Source: Chara braunii (Eukaryota > Streptophyta > Charophyceae > Charales > Characeae). From it: a DNA stretch of 64,000 nt. The DNA lies in assembly GCA_003427395.1 (NCBI GenBank), contig BFEA01000018.1, forward strand, positions 1,584,098 through 1,648,097, in the 5' to 3' direction. Of the stretch, positions 21,501 through 32,165 are shown piece after piece; within the stretch, counting starts at the first letter, position 1, and every line of letters starts with the position of its first letter. Made by a program: the position numbers and the translations under genes. Under the pieces are notes generated by a model that did not search any database, was not told the DNA's origin, and saw only the letters and a program-made list of their open reading frames with translations.

Positions 21501-22345
21501 ATTGCGGTGCGACCGATGATCTCCCCCTTCGTTTCGACTCAGAGAGCTCTCCCTCCCAGAGTCTTCTGCTGGAGGAATGCAAAGTTGATCTGAATCCAGA
21601 CCAACATGGAATAACCCACCCAGTAGTCAAATTTAAAGGTACCCCTCTGGCTGAACTCAAACTTGTACCCCTCAAGCTGAACTCCAACTGGATCCCACGA
21701 GGTGGCACTGACTTACTTCGACTCAACAAAGACAGTCTTCGATTCCAATGCATATGTACACATCCAAAATAGGCGCAGAACTTCTCAGAAAACAGTCACC
21801 TAATAGTCCTTTCAAGCTTTTGCCCAAATACAGACAGGAACAAACACTTATCGCATATGGGAAAAACATTCAGGTCAAGCATTGGAAACTACTCAAGGTT
21901 ATGACCTCAGTCAAACTGGGAAGTTTACTGTAGCAACAGGCCATGCTGGTGATTGCCTCCGCTGCGTTTCTGGTGGGTAGAGACATGGATGTCCTTGCAA
22001 GTTGTGTCCGCTGTTAGTGGGCATGAGAAACCAACAGGCATCTCTGGCTGGATTGCCCATTCACAAAACGAATCTGGTCCTGGTGGGGCAAACACTGGTC
22101 GAAGCTTCCCAAGGCATCCTTTGATTGGTCGGACGTGTTCATCCTTTCTGACATCTCTTCAACCGCCAATATGGGCGACTCAAAGGCCTGCTATGTGGCT
22201 CAAACCTTCAGAGGCATTCTGTTGCCAACCATCTGGGGTGAAAGGAACTTGCATGTCTTTCGACAAGAGCGTTATGCAAATGTGCAACTCAAAGCTACAA
22301 TTCGAGCTACATGTTGACAATGCATCTGGGCAGATAGGTTCCTGA
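18566..22345 (+). pseudogene. LINE ORF2: endonuclease, reverse transcriptase, zf-RVT (broken)
   Basis: Family knowledge: L1-type ORF2 nicks DNA with an APE-like endonuclease and primes reverse transcription there. Endonuclease (to about 19250): LLLQETKL, GADWNT, RLDFALL and SPLSDY, where the usual catalytic His of SDH is Tyr. A frameshift near 19860 leads into AKGKAPGPDGLPIEF, after which TAA (near 20026) and TGA (near 20104) interrupt. RT landmarks are GAFVKGRSIHE, LLDIEKTYDNVGW (usually DxxKAYD) and IADDLTV (usually F/YADD). The linker FLGVQV and FGRSLLL follow, then the foldback insertion at 21240-21395. The C-terminal zf-RVT part (CLRC, then HLWLDCPF and IWSWW) ends with a TGA near 22315. 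The 5' end is missing. The copy is certainly inactive. Confidence 0.85.
21240..21395 (+). repeat. Foldback-type repeat inserted in the LINE
   Basis: TTTCACCACTTCAG, ACCATTCAGGATTTTCAGAC and CTACCCGATAACCGCTTGTG are nearly the same as 15735-15830. LINE coding sequence resumes downstream. The insertion is therefore younger than the LINE. Confidence 0.75.
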
Positions 22346-23070
22346 GACCAAAAGGCGGATCAAGCAGAAATGAACTGCCTGGTTCTGGAGCACCTGGGGC
22401 ATGAGACAGTGTCTGGTTAAGCCTGGAAACAATGGGAGACGCGTACGTTCCCCGTGGTTAACTCTGAAGTCTTTTCGAACTCTTCTTAACTTCTAAAGCT
22501 GGATATATCTCGCAGGGACAATAGCCCCCCCCCCCTTTTTTTGCACTTGTATGCTTCTTTCACTCTCTCTGCGAGTTGGCCCACAAAAGGAATGTTGGGT
22601 CCGTTTTCCAGTTGGTGATTAAAACAGGTTTAGTTTAAATTGTTAAGTTCAGTAGGACTATGCTCTGCACAGTCTGTAATACTAAGGTAGTCATAAAAAA
22701 CCAACTCTGATATTTTGGCACTTAGATCTTGAATTCTATCAGTGAGGTTAGCAGACCACTCTTTTCGAACCACCTGTTGGCTGAAAGGTCTTAACAGAGG
22801 TAAGGAGTGAAAGACCTTTCTTCAATTTTGTGGTTGTTTTGCTTTCGTTGCAGTTCCAGGGGTTGGTCCCCTTCAGAGCTTCTCCCTATAAGCAAAACTG
22901 GTTAATGCTCCGAGAAGGCTTCGTTTCCGGGTAGACTGTGAGGACCCCGACCTCTGGTTTCTATGATAATATAAGCCTTGGGCACTGAGTATGTGTTTAA
23001 GAAAAAAAATGTGTACCTACCCGTAGCTCGAGGCTCATGAAGGTTCGGGATACTGTAGGCTGAGCGCAGG
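22346..23070. other. LINE 3' flank, no gene
   Basis: It holds a C11/T6 run near 22530 and no recognisable ORF or RNA gene. It may contain the LINE 3' UTR; the end is not defined. Confidence 0.35.
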
Positions 23071-24120
23071 CCTTAAACCACCAGTACCTCGCCCAACTTG
23101 AAAAAGCCAACACGGTCGTTAACATGCCACGTTGGGCGGGGTACCCACCAACGAACGANNNNNNNNNNNNNNNNNNNNNNNNNNNNNNNNNNNNNNNNNN
23201 NNNNNNNNNNNNNNNNNNNNNNNNNNNNNNNNNNNNNNNNNNNNNNNNNNNNNNNNNNNNNNNNNNNNNNNNNNNNNNNNNNNNNNNNNNNNNNNNNNNN
23301 NNNNNNNNNNNNNNNNNNNNNNNNNNNNNNNNNNNNNNNNNNNNNNNNNNNNNNNNNNNNNNNNNNNNNNNNNNNNNNNNNNNNNNNNNNNNNNNNNNNN
23401 NNNNNNNNNNNNNNNNNNNNNNNNNNNNNNNNNNNNNNNNNNNNNNNNNNNNNNNNNNNNNNNNNNNNNNNNNNNNNNNNNNNNNNNNNNNNNNNNNNNN
23501 NNNNNNNNNNNNNNNNNNNNNNNNNNNNNNNNNNNNNNNNNNNNNNNNNNNNNNNNNNNNNNNNNNNNNNNNNNNNNNNNNNNNNNNNNNNNNNNNNNNN
23601 NNNNNNNNNNNNNNNNNNNNNNNNNNNNNNNNNNNNNNNNNNNNNNNNNNNNNNNNNNNNNNNNNNNNNNNNNNNNNNNNNNNNNNNNNNNNNNNNNNNN
23701 NNNNNNNNNNNNNNNNNNNNNNNNNNNNNNNNNNNNNNNNNNNNNNNNNNNNNNNNNNNNNNNNNNNNNNNNNNNNNNNNNNNNNNNNNNNNNNNNNNNN
23801 NNNNNNNNNNNNNNNNNNNNNNNNNNNNNNNNNNNNNNNNNNNNNNNNNNNNNNNNNNNNNNNNNNNNNNNNNNNNNNNNNNNNNNNNNNNNNNNNNNNN
23901 NNNNNNNNNNNNNNNNNNNNNNNNNNNNNNNNNNNNNNNNNNNNNNNNNNNNNNNNNNNNNNNNNNNNNNNNNNNCTGTGATGTACTACCTGTTGTCTGA
24001 GGCTTGGCAATAAAGTCCGAGGCTCGGGAATCATCGGGCTACCGGTAGTTCGAGCCTCGGACTTGATAGCTGAGCGAGGTACGAATGGTTTAACAACGGG
24101 TAGGCACTGGTGGTTTAATT
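23071..24120. mobile_element. Candidate TIR element interrupted by a sequence gap
   Basis: The left end CCTTAAACCACCAGTACC (23071-23088) and right end GGCACTGGTGGTTTAA (24103-24118) are inverted copies. The left end is the exact reverse complement of the motif at 18548-18565. Bases 23159-23975 are N, so any ORF is hidden. The TTAA at both ends could be a target site. Confidence 0.4.
23159..23975. other. Assembly gap
   Basis: An N run of 817 positions. ORFs that span it are artefacts. Confidence 0.99.
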
Positions 24121-24122
24121 AC

Positions 24123-24220
24123 GGGCCTCGTTTCTCAATTTATGTGTGCCATCCTTGCACAGGGGCCACGCCATCCTTGCACAGGGGCTATGCTAATCTC
24201 TTCTCCACCGTTCCAATTTT
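24123..24220 (-). ncRNA. U6 snRNA pseudogene
   Basis: On the minus strand it reads AAAATTGGAAC, GAAGAGATTAGCATAGCCCC, TGTGCAAGGATGGC, a second copy of GGCCCCTGTGCAAGGATGGC, then ACACATAAATTGAGAAACGA. These blocks match plant U6 from its central region to the 3' end. A 22-bp tandem duplication (24148-24166 against 24170-24188) and loss of the 5' stem-loop show it is a pseudogene. No terminal T tract follows. Confidence 0.85.
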
Positions 24221-24224
24221 TATG

Positions 24225-25190
24225 GATGCCTAAAAAAAAACAAAAAAAACTTATGGGCCTCATATCACCTACTTTTTTTTCTTTTGGGGGCGATAAAATT
24301 TTCGATATGCCCCTAAAAGTTTGATTTATTTGCGTCTTGCCCCTCGAATGGCCCACTTAACCTGTCGTGTCCTTAGGGCCTCTGAACTTTCCTGTAGGCC
24401 CCTTTCAGTGAGGGGTGCAAATTTCCAGCATGCCCTTGTGGCCGTTGGTAGCACTCGCGGTCGTTCCCCTGGCCCTGCGAAGGGAACTACCGGGGCATGT
24501 TGAAAATTTGGGACCGGTACCGATAGGGGCATATTGCACATTATTCAGGTTCAAACAATGCCAGAGGTTTTTTGGAAACTTCAATCGTTGTTGGAAAGAC
24601 GTGACAAGATAAGTCGGCCATGAGAGGGGCGCACCAGAAATAAATCAAACTTTCAGGGGCGTATCGAAATTTTCTATTTTTTTTTTATAGATATCACCTA
24701 CTTTAGGAAACCTAATAAGTCAATAATATGATAACATATATCAACATTTACCTTAAATTACTAGGACCTTATTCTTCTATGTTATATTCAAGAAGATGTA
24801 CATGATTTATGGTTTTTATTTGTTTATTCTTGACAGTGATGACTATTTACTTAGCAACTTGGGTAGTACTATCGGATTTCGGATGCGCATTGCACCAAAG
24901 ATTAGGTACAAAGTGCATATATCCTTATGGTTTGTGGAAAAACAACCATCTGTATGCAAAATTTGTCATATCGATTGTTCCCCCGGCCATTATTCAGTAA
25001 TCAAATACTTTGTTGTAATAACTTTCACTGATGTTTTGCAATTTTCAAAAGCGACTTCGTCACAAAAAATAGTTTCATGAAAATAAGCCTCTAGCGAGGC
25101 ATGTAACTGAATGGGATAATTGACTTGAAAAGTTGAAAAGTCCACAACGTTTTAAATTTTTGTTCCATTTGTCGAAAATAAGACTACTTG
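24225..25190. other. AT-rich gene-free interval
   Basis: It contains A and T homopolymer runs and short ORFs without motifs. Nothing recognisable was seen. Confidence 0.4.
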
Positions 25191-25194
25191 CATA

Positions 25195-25340
25195 GTTTGT
25201 TTGCAGTAGCCTAGTAGAGTAGGTACATCGCTGAACTCTGGAAATGGGGAGTTCGAACTCTAGTAGATGAGTGAAAAACTATAGTTATGAAATACTTAGG
25301 GTTGATCCATCATCATGATATTTTTTTTTTTTGTTATTTT
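25195..25340 (+). repeat. tRNA-like head of a possible SINE
   Basis: TAGCCTAGTAGAG about 45 bases before GAGTTCGAACTC has the spacing of tRNA A and B boxes; GTTCGAACTC is a good B box. No cloverleaf forms over the whole segment, and T-rich tracts follow at about 25320. A tRNA-derived SINE or a decayed tRNA gene are both possible. Confidence 0.45.
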
Positions 25341-27133
25341 TTTTTTAAACCACCACTACCTCCGGACGTATTTTCGTAAAGACGAAAAATAATTGCACGA
25401 AGTTTTTGCAGATCTGCAAGTCTGAGGATGATAAGAGTATCCCCCTGATTGAGGTCTTTATAGACCGATGACTCCGTTCTATTGGTGGGGAGCTCCACCT
25501 CCTGGAAATAGAGTCCAGCGCCTCTGACTTTACAATTACATCAATTCAATGTGTTGCCATTTGCTGAAGATCGGGTCCGATGCCTCTGTTATTAGGAGAG
25601 ATTCTTGCAATCTTCAACTCAATATGGTTGCCAGATATGCTATATACACCTGGTCTATCTTTCCTAAATTGTCTTCATCCTCCTAAGGCAACTCTGTAGC
25701 TGATCACTCCTATATTACAACTCTTGTTAATCAAGGTGGGTGATAGTCAAGGGATTTCTAACCCATCACCCATGAACACACTGTCGGTGCGGATACCCTT
25801 ACAAGTGTACTCGCACTGGGTCTTTGCAGTTGACAGGGAAATGGGTCGATTCATAATTAATGGGAAGACCCCGCGAGTCGCAGGGGTTCGCAGATTAAAG
25901 ATTCGGCGGTAACATCTAGGATTAGAGAGTGTGTGGGCGCGCAGGTTTGAGACGCGCGTGATTTTTCCCTCTTTGATCGCAATGGAGGACGAGGCGTGGA
26001 CTTGGTCGACGTGCTTCATCATAACAGTTGTTTGTTTTGATTAAACTGACTAACCTATGGGGGTTCTTTCCTCTAGTTCCGCATGGTACAGTGGACGGTT
26101 CGGTGAGCCTGTGTGGACTTACGAGGGATCCAGATGATGAGACCTGATGGATCTGGCAAAGGACGGGTAGCCGCGGCGAGGCCGGTAGGCCGACGCGAGT
26201 TTTGGGGTGGTCTTCTGTGCAATTGTGTGCCGGGAAGTGGCATAGGGTGTTTCCTTGGACCCAAAAACCGTGCGCTACCTCTTTATTAGGAGATTCGAGC
26301 CCACTGGTATCGGGCTTGGGCTTAGCCCTATAGGTTACGGCATTAGGCTGACACTACGAAGGTTCGGGGATCGAGGCCAGCGGGCGTCGGCGCAGCAACA
26401 TGGAGCGAAACATGAGGGGTTGAGGGCCCGGAAGGGCTAACCCCCTCGGTTTTGTTAGCAGGTGTGGCGGCGGGCCCAATCCACGGGAACCTCCCTTTCC
26501 CCGTTTTGTTTCTTTATTTATTTTTTTCTTTTTTTATATACCTCTTGTTATTTTTGTTTTAGTTTCCATCTTTTTGCTCGCGTCCTGCTTCGGGACGCGA
26601 TACCGGGATGGTTATAAGGTGGCGTGGAGAGTGTTGTTTTCGTGGGGATGCCTGAAGTGCAATTACAGACTGTGCTCGTGGCTGCGCAGGAGCTACCGTA
26701 ATCATGCCCCGTTCTACCTCGGGACGTGGTGCCGCGGACGGTGCGGGGTCTAGGGGCTTAGCCTAGTAGGGATACCCATGAACTGTTGAAACGTAGGCCC
26801 GCATCTGAGCTCAGGCGGGGGGCTGTCCCCCTTGGTTTTGGTGAAGGACACGGGGATGGGGCCCTGAAATTTTAGTTTTGCTCTATGTCTTCCCGTTGTC
26901 TTTTGTCTTTTCTTTTTGGATTTACCTCGTCGCGTCTGTACTTGGGCGCGATGTTGTGAGTAGATGCACCCGTGTTGAAATACAGGCCGTGTTCGAACCC
27001 AGATGATGAAACTTGATTTGTAAAAACAGGTATCCTAAATTGCCTGGGACCGGGGCAGGCTGACCCCGTGACCCCGGTGCTGGCCCTTGGGAAAGCCGCG
27101 GGGCGTCGCCCCTGCCACGTCCTTTAGGGCATC

Positions 27134-27212
27134 CGTTAAAATTGGAACAGTATAAAGAAGATTAGCTTGACCCCGGCCGTAGGGCTGATGCATGTGAGTA
27201 AAGAGTAGGGGT
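27134..27212 (+). ncRNA. U6 snRNA-derived sequence (decayed)
   Basis: TTAAAATTGGAACAGTATAA followed by AGAAGATTAGCTTGACCCC matches the central part of U6 (TAAAATTGGAACGATACAGA, then GAAGATTAGCATGGCCCC). The following CTGATGCATGTGAGTAAAGAG is a weaker match to the 3' part. It lies inside E1. No equivalent was seen in E2. Confidence 0.65.
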
Positions 27213-30200
27213 ATATTTTTCTACGTACCGGTTGTGCTACCCGGCTTTCCTTTTCGGTGTCGGAGTGACCGCTAAGTAGACTGCGTTGAGGAGCTGTGTG
27301 CGGAAGACTACGTCGGGGGCGATATAGAGGGAAGGAAGGGAATGCACCTGGATGGGTTCCGGCGACAGATGCACCCACAGGCAGAGAGGAGGTAGACGTG
27401 TTGCTGCGGTGTGCGGATGGTTCGTCGGGAGGGGGTATAGGGGTGACAGGCCAGTTGAACCGTCTGACTCACCATAGCTAGGCCCTGCCGCAGTTCCCTC
27501 GGGGCAGCGCGCAACGACCGAGTGAACTAGGACGGGGGTTGCGCCAGGTGCAAGTGGAGCCAGCGGGCAGGCCGCAGCGAGCCAAGGAGCGAGCAGCGAG
27601 CGGCCGGAGTGAAGTGCCATCGAGCAAAGTAGGCAGCGCTGAGGCAGGCCGAAAGGGGGGACGGGGGCCGGTGCGCGTGAGTCTGGAGCCGGGAGTCGGG
27701 TGTTTTGTTTTTGTCTTATTTTGGTCGCATCCGTTTTGCAGAAGTCGAAGTACAGGATCGGGCGCTGACGGGCGAGTTACGGTGCGGTCGTGGGAACGCG
27801 TAGAGCGGAGGTAGTGTTGACATCAACAGGAGTGGGCGAAGGGATGGGCAGAAAGGATGTATAGGGACGAAGTTTGGGGCAGGGTGCATGCGGGGTATGG
27901 GCAGCGAACTCTGGCACAATAGGGAGATCGGGGCAGACAGGAAGCGGCGGAGTGACGCGCACGAAGGCAGGCGGTGGTGGTGCGGGCGACTGTCGGGTTA
28001 GCGCTGGAGAGGGCCGACCGGGAAGCGACGGGCGTTAGACAGGAAGGGATAAGAGGATGAATCACGCGCTAATTAGCTCCTGATACATTCGAAGGAGAGG
28101 AGACAAGGGGAAGACCGGGGTTGGACGTCGGCTGTGTAAAGTGCGACCGGGGCGGAACAGACAAGCAGCGAAAAAGAAGGGTGAATCTGGACAGGATAGG
28201 GTGCCGGGTGCACTTGGAGAGTAGGGCAATGCAGCGGACGAGGAGATGAACATGGCAGACGATGGAACCCGTAGTCCGCTCCTCCCTTATCACGCTTAAA
28301 AGAGAAGGGAGGCGATCCCGGGGTTTTTGCTCCGGGCGAGTCGATTGGCAAGGTCAGATTGAGGAGGAAATCAGTGTAATAGAAAGTAGATGAGAGAGGT
28401 GTTGCGCGGTGGAGTCGGGAAGGGAGACATAAAAAATCGCCATTTTCGCCCGTTAGTAGGCAAAAACGAGCAAAGGGGGGGGGGATACGAAACGGGGGTT
28501 TACAGCCATTGCGAGTGCGATTTAGTAGTCAGACAGGCGAGAAAACTAGTAGTGTTAGAAAGGGTAGGGAAAGGGTTAGTAGGAAAAAGGGTGCACGTTG
28601 AGCTGTGGAAGGGGAAGAAGTGGAGAGGCAAAATCCCGATCCTTGATGGAATCGGGTAAAGCAAAGGCGTAGACGGGGGTCTTAGGACAGGGCGAACCCA
28701 ATGGTGCCGAGCGAAAGTAAATGGCGAATGACGGAGGGTGAGTGAGTAAGAGAGCTGACCAGTGCCGACGAGGGAGGCGGGGAAGAAGCCGAGTGAGGAG
28801 ATTTTTCCCTTTCCTTTTCTGCTAAGCAATTGACTTTGTACTGGCATACGCCATATCTCCTCTACTGCTATAGCTATATTCGGGGTGTCGATTCCGTACT
28901 GCTACGATTGTTGCAAGGCACTGCGTACACCACCCTCTAGGCTCCAAGTTGTGACTTCGCCCATCTACCACTGCGGTGTTTGCTGCGACTAGTGACGTTC
29001 TTGTGACCAAGCTTGACTAGCTGGGGATAAGCCGCGAGGCTGAGTAACTGCCTACGGGCTTGAGTACTACCCAGCCCATTGCGCAGGCGGTCAAGGACAG
29101 CTGCGAGTGTTGCGGCAGGCTGCGACTATCGCTGAGAGGTGGGCCGCCGCTGCGAAGGTGATCCGTGGAGGGGGCCGTTGGGACGGCGGGGCTGTTGCCC
29201 TTAGCCGTGTGCGAGCCTGCTGATAGAGGTTGCTGCAGTTTGAACCCGATTGGTGTTGCTGTTGCCTGATGGTGCTTTGGATTGATGTGGGCCACAGCGC
29301 CTAGCTGCTGCATATAGCGACTTGTGCACGTTGTTCTGGGAGGATTACCGCGGTCATCATAAGGGAACAATATTGTAAGAGTGAAGGAAAGGCTGACAAT
29401 TGCTACTGCCAACTGTTGGCCGCAGCTTACTACGGCCAGCCACTGTGAGGGGAAGCTGTTGTTTGTTGGTTGGGTCCGGATGCCGCTTCTCTTAGGCTGC
29501 GGACTGTGTGTTCGGTGGGGGTGAGGAACCGGTGAAGGACGAGGTTGCTGCATACTGTGGTTGTTGCTGACGGCGCAGCGGCTGCCGGCTGTTGTAACTG
29601 GGCGCAGATTGCAGCTGCTATGGGCTGCTGTTACAGGCGACTAAGACTACTGTTGTCGACCATCGCCGGGTGCTGCTGCTGCCTGCAGCTAGTGTTGTGT
29701 GCTCCTGCATACCACCGTAGGAGGTGGCCGGTTGTTACAGGCTGCTGGGCAGCGGGGATTGGGCAGAGGAGGTTAGTGCTGTGATTTGGGAGGTCGACAA
29801 AAAGTGAACCTTGACGATTGATTGACGAGTTGACCAAGCTGTTATATTTTGGCTGCCATTGCGGGGCCCTCGGGCGATCCAAGATATCGAGGCCCTCTCC
29901 AGTGAGCTTGAGAGCACCCATCTTGTATCTGAGAGTCTCAAACCTTCTGGTTCTACCCTTCTTACTCTAAGTCTAGTCTCGATCTGAGAGGAAGGCGGTA
30001 GGCGGGATTGCAACCCGTAGGACCGCATCAAGACTCTGTGGGGAGTCAACCCACCGATTGCGGGAGCTCTGCCAGAACTCAGGAGGAGTTCAAATTCTGG
30101 AGGCAGGGAACTGACAGGTAACCCTCCATTCCCCTTTATAAACCCAGTTATAATCCCTATCTGTATCCCCCATTGCATCGTTGACTGAATATATGAAGTG

Positions 30201-30380
30201 CAGCCCTACTTTATTTTTGGTTTGGCTTTCAGGACACTGGGTCAGATTAAGTTAAGGAATGTTTGTTCAACTTCAGTTTCAACTTCGTTGATTGTGTGAA
30301 ATCATACTGTTAAAAGAAACTGCATCTGAGAAAGGCAGGATGGAGGGCTGTTTTGGTTGAGGGTGGAATGGGCCATCAAG

Positions 30381-31323
30381 ACTGGGAAGTCCCCTTAAGT
30401 TTGGGGAGACCCAGTGCTTTGTTTTTTTTTTTGTTTTGATTGAAGCACTAGACCCTTCTATAAGTTTAGGGGGTCTGATTGCTTTGGACATTGGGATGTC
30501 CCCATAAGTTTGGGGAGATCTAGTGCTGTGTTTTGCATGAAGGGTCAGGCTTTTCTATAAGTTTAGGTGGCCTGACTGCTCTGACTTGTGAAGGGTTTGA
30601 TTGTGCTCGATTTTCAGGGACTCGGGGCATTCAATAAGTTTTGGTGCCTTGGGTTGCCTTGTTTTCACTGGGTTTTATTTGTTTCTTTGGTTTCTGAACG
30701 AGGAGGTCTGAGTTGTTCTATAAGTTTAGGTGGCTCAGCCTCTTCCTTCTTTTTATTCTGAAGAAGTAATCTTGGCAAAGGGCAGACCCTTCTGTAAGTT
30801 CAGGGGGTCTGACTCGATGCTACACACATGATGATTCAGAGAGAAATGAAAATTGGCAGAGAGTTAGATCCGTCTGTAAGTTCAGGGGGTCTGGCTCAAA
30901 GCCTCGTACATGCTGGAACCTAATGGTTATAACTTAGCTATACTTTACTACTATTCTATCTAAGAACGAGCTAATCAGACTATTCTATAAGTTTAGGTAG
31001 TCTGACTATAGCCTATCGCAACTTGAAGAGAGTATAACTAAGAATAAAACCGGTGGTAAACTGGGGCAGACTGAACTTAAGTTAGTTCAGTCATATGCAG
31101 CCTTAGAAGACAAAGGTGAAAACAAATATATACAACTTGGATATCTTAAACGGTTCAGGGCGACTAGAGTGGTTTAGTCATGCGCCCAAATAAGAGAAAA
31201 GTTGTTGTGCCATATGTTTGTGTATACTTTGGCTAAGATGGATTCATTCCATAAGTTTGGGTGGCCCGACTTTAGGCCTGGCTAAGGTAAGGTTCATTCC
31301 ATAAGTTTGGGTGTCCTTACCTT
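30381..31323 (+). repeat. Stem-loop array I of E1 (TAAGTT-loop modules)
   Basis: Eleven modules with core CTATAAGTTTAG, CTGTAAGTTCAG or CCATAAGTTTGG sit inside outer stems of different sequence. Outer stems: ACTGGG/CCCAGT (30381-30415), AGACCC/GGGTCT (30450-30476), TCCCC/GGGGA (30499-30516), GTCAGGC/GCCTGAC (30544-30576), CTGAG/CTCAG (30708-30738), CAGACCC/GGGTCTG (30783-30811), TCAGACTA/TAGTCTGA (30975-31005) and AAGGTAAGG/CCTTACCTT (31284-31323). The inner three-base stems (CTA/TAG, CTG/CAG, CCA/TGG) also covary. Confidence 0.8.
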
Positions 31324-31599
31324 ATGCCTTATGTAAGCTGGGTACAAGGGATTAAATCATTAAAAGGTCATGAACTATTGTTTGTTCAGGTATACTTTGG
31401 GATGGTGAGAGTACTTACCTTTGTGGTCTGGCTTGCATGTGACTGAGTGAGGCCACTACTTAGTATGAGTTTCAGGTTGATAGGTAGTTGCTTTAGCTGC
31501 TCGTCACGTGCTAGAGCCATAAGAGTTAGTGTCAATTCCTGCATTTTCTGTAGTAACTTTTTTTTACTTAGGTCAATTCTCGCATTTTCTGGGATCTTT

Positions 31600-32165
31600 T
31601 CTTAAACTTGGCTTTGTATAAATCTTGGCAAGCTACTTTCTCTACGGGAAGCGCTGCCAAAATTTCTACAAATCCAAGAAGTTCGTCAAATTTTTGACTT
31701 GTCAAAAGTTCAATTTTGTCTTTTCTTTTATCTGACTTAGTAAAAATCTGGGAAGTCTCCTTTTCTAAAGGGAGTGTTGCCCAATTTTTTGTTAATTCAG
31801 GAGGTTAGACAAAATTGGACTTTGAGAAGTCAAAGTTGCTTTCAAATTCTCGACTTAGTCTTGTATAAATTTTGAAATAACACTTTTCTAGAGGGAGTGC
31901 TGCCGAAATTTCTGCAAAACTAAGGAGTTAGTTAAATCTTGTATAAAGTTGAACTCAAGTTGTCTTTTGAAGTTCATATCTGACTTAGTATAAATCTGGG
32001 AAGCCTCCCTTTCTAAACGGAGTGCTGCCCAAATTTTTACTAATTCAGGGAGTTAGACAAAATTGGACTTTCCAGAATTAAAGTTTATTTCTGCTTTCAT
32101 ATTTGGACTTATATAAATTCTGGAAAAACACTTTTCATATGGGAAGCGCTGCCGAAATTTTATTA
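31600..32165 (+). repeat. Stem-loop array II of E1
   Basis: Five modules about 110-130 bp apart share the order AAAT, TKGG, CTCC or similar, TTTCTA, GGGAG or GGGAAGC, GCTGCC, AAATTT. The outer stems can pair, for example TTGGCA (31625-31630) with TGCCAA (31655-31660), and CTCC with GGAG in the next module. Copies are present in E2 and E3. Confidence 0.6.

Noticed and set aside
22997-24034. ORFs of 285-345 codons
   Set aside because: They run through the N gap and are artefacts.
26080-27130. Hammerhead-type ribozyme in the hairpin-rich part of E1
   Set aside because: I looked for a CTGATGA...GAAA...core in order and did not find a complete one.
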